Shown here one piece after another: positions 61,946 through 64,000 of a stretch of 64,000 nt of DNA; positions within the stretch are counted from its first letter, which is position 1, and each line of letters starts with the position of its first letter. A program made the translations under genes and the position numbers. Source of the stretch: Methylovulum sp. (GTDB lineage: Bacteria; Pseudomonadota; Gammaproteobacteria; Methylococcales; Methylomonadaceae); NCBI GenBank assembly GCA_028712695.1, contig JAQTQZ010000017.1:23056-87055 (forward strand), given 5' to 3'. The notes beneath the pieces were generated by a model that was given only the letters and a program-made list of their open reading frames with translations, was not told the origin of the DNA and made no database searches.

Positions 61946-62989
61946 ATGATTAGTGCAGGCATAGTCGGGGGCACCGGCTACACAGGGGTTGAGTTACTAC
62001 GGATTTTAAGTTTGCATCCAGACGTCAGCGTATCCGTGGTCACTTCGCGTGCCGATGCGGGAACGCGCGTGGATGCCGTTTATCCTAGTTTACGTGGGCT
62101 TTGCAATATGCCATTCAGTTTGCCGGAACTGGAAACGCTGGGCACCTGCGATGTGGTGTTTTTTGCCACGCCCAACGGCACTGCAATGCTAATGGCGGAA
62201 CAGTTGCTCGCCAAAGGCGTTAAAGTCATCGACCTGTCCGCTGATTTCCGTTTACAAAAAGTGCAGCAATGGAGCCACTGGTACGGCATGGAACACGCCT
62301 GCCCTTGGTTGATTAAAGAAGCGGTGTATGGCTTACCGGAAATTAACCGCGAGGCCATCAAACAAGCGCGGCTGGTTGCCTGTCCGGGCTGTTACCCCAC
62401 CGCTGTGCAACTGGGTTTTTTACCCTTGATAGAGAATGGCTTGATAGACATCGGACGTTTGATTGCCGATGTCAAATCTGGCGTCAGTGGCGCAGGGCGT
62501 AAAGCCGAACTGGCCACGTTGATGAGCGAGACCGGCGAAAGCTTTAAAGCCTACGCGGTCAACGGTCACCGGCATTTGCCGGAAATAACCCAAGGCCTTT
62601 CCTCCCTGGCAGGCATGCCGGTGGCACTGACCTTTGTGCCCCATTTAACACCGATGATCCGAGGGATTCATGCCACCTTATACGGGGAACTAGAGCCCCA
62701 CCTGGACATCAGCATCGACAGCATCCAAGCATTATACGAACAACGCTATGCCGATGAGCCGTTTGTCGATGTGCTACCGCAAGGCTCGCACCCCGACACC
62801 CGCAACGTGCGCGGCAGCAATAACTGCCAGATTGCCATCCATCAACCGCAAGGCGGCAAAACCATTGTCGTCCTATCAGTGATTGACAACTTGGTTAAAG
62901 GCGCAGCAGGCCAAGCGGTGCAAGCAATGAACCTGATGTTTGGGCTTGCGGAAACCACCGGATTAAATATCGTGGCGTTATACCCTTAA
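61946..62989 (+). CDS. argC: N-acetyl-gamma-glutamyl-phosphate reductase
   Basis: Third step of arginine synthesis. The NADP-binding start is [20 protein letters not shown]. The catalytic Cys lies in [32 protein letters not shown] and the active-site His in [14 protein letters not shown] follow. C-terminal [18 protein letters not shown] and [11 protein letters not shown] are typical. 347 residues; AGGATG upstream supports the start. Confidence 0.96.
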   Translation: MISAGIVGGTGYTGVELLRILSLHPDVSVSVVTSRADAGTRVDAVYPSLRGLCNMPFSLPELETLGTCDVVFFATPNGTAMLMAEQLLAKGVKVIDLSADFRLQKVQQWSHWYGMEHACPWLIKEAVYGLPEINREAIKQARLVACPGCYPTAVQLGFLPLIENGLIDIGRLIADVKSGVSGAGRKAELATLMSETGESFKAYAVNGHRHLPEITQGLSSLAGMPVALTFVPHLTPMIRGIHATLYGELEPHLDISIDSIQALYEQRYADEPFVDVLPQGSHPDTRNVRGSNNCQIAIHQPQGGKTIVVLSVIDNLVKGAAGQAVQAMNLMFGLAETTGLNIVALYP

Positions 62990-63323
62990 AGAAAGTTAGC
63001 AAACTAAACGGTACAGAGAAAAACTGGCAGTTCAGGGCATAAAACCCTTACTCGTCAATGGGTAATAACACGGCAGCCAGTCTTTTAAAGGACTGGCCTG
63101 CCATCAACCCGAACAGTTGTCGCTCAGCCACGATAAAAAGTTCAATATTTTGCGAAAATAATTTTCTAAAAAACAAAATGCAGCTATTATTCTCACAAAG
63201 GAACGTTGTTTTGGATACCGCTTGGGATACGCGGGATACTTATCTTTCCTGATATAAACTGGTTATAGAGGCTAGTGTCGGGGAATTTTTCTACTAAACG
63301 CTTACCTCAAACACGAGTCTACT
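62990..63323. other. intergenic region after argC
   Basis: It contains a 7-bp hairpin (GCCAGTC/GACTGGC, 63076-63097) without a T tract. Three GGATAC words (about 63211, 63226 and 63234) lie in the probable promoter region of the next gene. I see no riboswitch or gene. Confidence 0.4.
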
Positions 63324-64000
63324 ATGCACTTTCGCTTAAAGCACAGCTACGCCGCTTTGCTGATGACGGGCATCTTGCCTTTCACTGCAGAAGCCATCAC
63401 CGTTCCCGTCATCGCCGACACATACCCTGCCGAAATCCACGCAGGTGCCAAATCTACAGTAAACCTAAACGGCAACACTAAAGGTTTGTTTAATTTCGAC
63501 CTAAGCCATGCCCTGCCTAAAGGCACTACCAGTAATGACGTAGCAAAAGCAACCTTATTTATTTATGTTGATAGCTTATCTACAAAAGGCAGCCTAGATG
63601 TTAGCCCAATCACCAGCAACTGGCTGGAAAATAACGTAACCACAACATCACAACCAACGGTTGGTTTACCTGTTGCTAAAAGTACAAGAATATGGCGGGA
63701 TAAAACTTTTTTTGCAATTGACGTCACCCATTTAGTGCAAAACTGGATAGATTCCCCTGAAGCCAACTTTGGTTTAGCACTTGAACCCCATCCAAAAGCA
63801 ACGACAACACTATCCATTAGCAGTAAAGAGTCAAAATCATCCAGCCAACCAGCCTTTTTAGATGTTGTATTACAGGGTATTGGGCCAACGGGAGCAAGAG
63901 GCGCATCCGGGCCGACAGGTGCAACTGGTGCAACAGGCGCAACCGGGCCGAAAGGTGCAACGGGCGTAATAGGCGCAACCGGGCCCAAAGGCGCAACCGG
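63324..64000 (+). CDS. secreted DNRLRE-like protein with collagen-like tail (runs off window)
   Basis: The plus frame from ATG 63324 is open to the window end. A signal peptide ([18 protein letters not shown]) leads to a beta-rich domain of about 170 residues: [84 protein letters not shown]. The IADTYP...ATL.IYV...VT.LVQ.W pattern matches DNRLRE-type stalk or adhesin domains. From about residue 192 it becomes a collagen-like run of G-x-T/G-x-K triplets ([20 protein letters not shown]). It probably forms a trimeric surface fibre. The 3' end is missing. Confidence 0.7.
   Translation, partial: MHFRLKHSYAALLMTGILPFTAEAITVPVIADTYPAEIHAGAKSTVNLNGNTKGLFNFDLSHALPKGTTSNDVAKATLFIYVDSLSTKGSLDVSPITSNWLENNVTTTSQPTVGLPVAKSTRIWRDKTFFAIDVTHLVQNWIDSPEANFGLALEPHPKATTTLSISSKESKSSSQPAFLDVVLQGIGPTGARGASGPTGATGATGATGPKGATGVIGATGPKGAT

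Noticed and set aside
63563..63988. 141-codon minus-strand frame rich in Pro, Ala and Val ([11 protein letters not shown])
   Set aside because: It is the antisense of the collagen-like Gly-Ala-Thr repeat of the gene at 63324.

Overview
The window is chromosomal DNA from a bacterium, almost certainly a gammaproteobacterium. The signs are the initiator tRNA-rimP-nusA-infB-rbfA-truB-rpsO-pnp order, a NusA with two C-terminal repeats, ErpA, SdhE, HemL, CysZ and a PhoP/PhoQ-type pair. Several small families here (DUF3240 behind an RND efflux operon, a DUF5765 protein, a short His-containing secreted protein before the RND genes) would suit a methylotroph or methanotroph of the Methylococcales. That last point is inference and nothing in the window proves it.

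Layout. 1-2.1 kb: a partial DUF5765 membrane protein, a NodB-type deacetylase lipoprotein and a small secreted protein. 2.3-8.1 kb: a four-gene tripartite metal-efflux operon with overlapping start and stop codons. 8.4-12.9 kb: a secreted protein of unknown family, an M23 endopeptidase and anmK (cell-wall turnover and recycling). 13.0-22.3 kb (minus strand): erpA and the translation/RNA cluster pnp, rpsO, truB, rbfA, infB, nusA, rimP and initiator tRNA, with hairpins at the expected control points. 22.4-29.1 kb (minus): a DUF2914 protein, trpC-trpD and sdhC-D-A-B-E.

29.3-36.4 kb is a compact integrative element in the 3' end of a tRNA-Lys(CTT) gene. It is bounded by a 48-bp repeat of the tRNA end and carries a tyrosine integrase, higB-higA, the C-terminal remnant of a second integrase, a 553-residue protein of unknown function and six small proteins, several with DNA-binding features. 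It also carries three separate families of short repeated DNA motifs near its gene starts. This is the least explained and most interesting part of the window.

36.6-48 kb: a HEAT-like protein paired with an atypical alpha/beta-hydrolase, a Cys-containing secreted protein, a PhoP/PhoQ-like system, mtaD, and a possible sigma-54-driven partner-switching pair: a membrane phosphatase/kinase sensor and a STAS protein fused to a PhnD-like domain. 47.8-55.2 kb: an FAD oxidoreductase, a methyltransferase, a cold-shock protein, hemL, cobO, cobQ, rimI and a family 4/5 uracil-DNA glycosylase. 55.2-64 kb: leuA with a candidate attenuator leader, pssA, mtnA, cysZ, a YdjM-like protein, a phosphomannomutase/phosphoglucomutase, argC and the start of a secreted protein with a collagen-like Gly-X-Thr tail that runs off the end.

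All family names come from recognising motifs by eye. No database search was possible.
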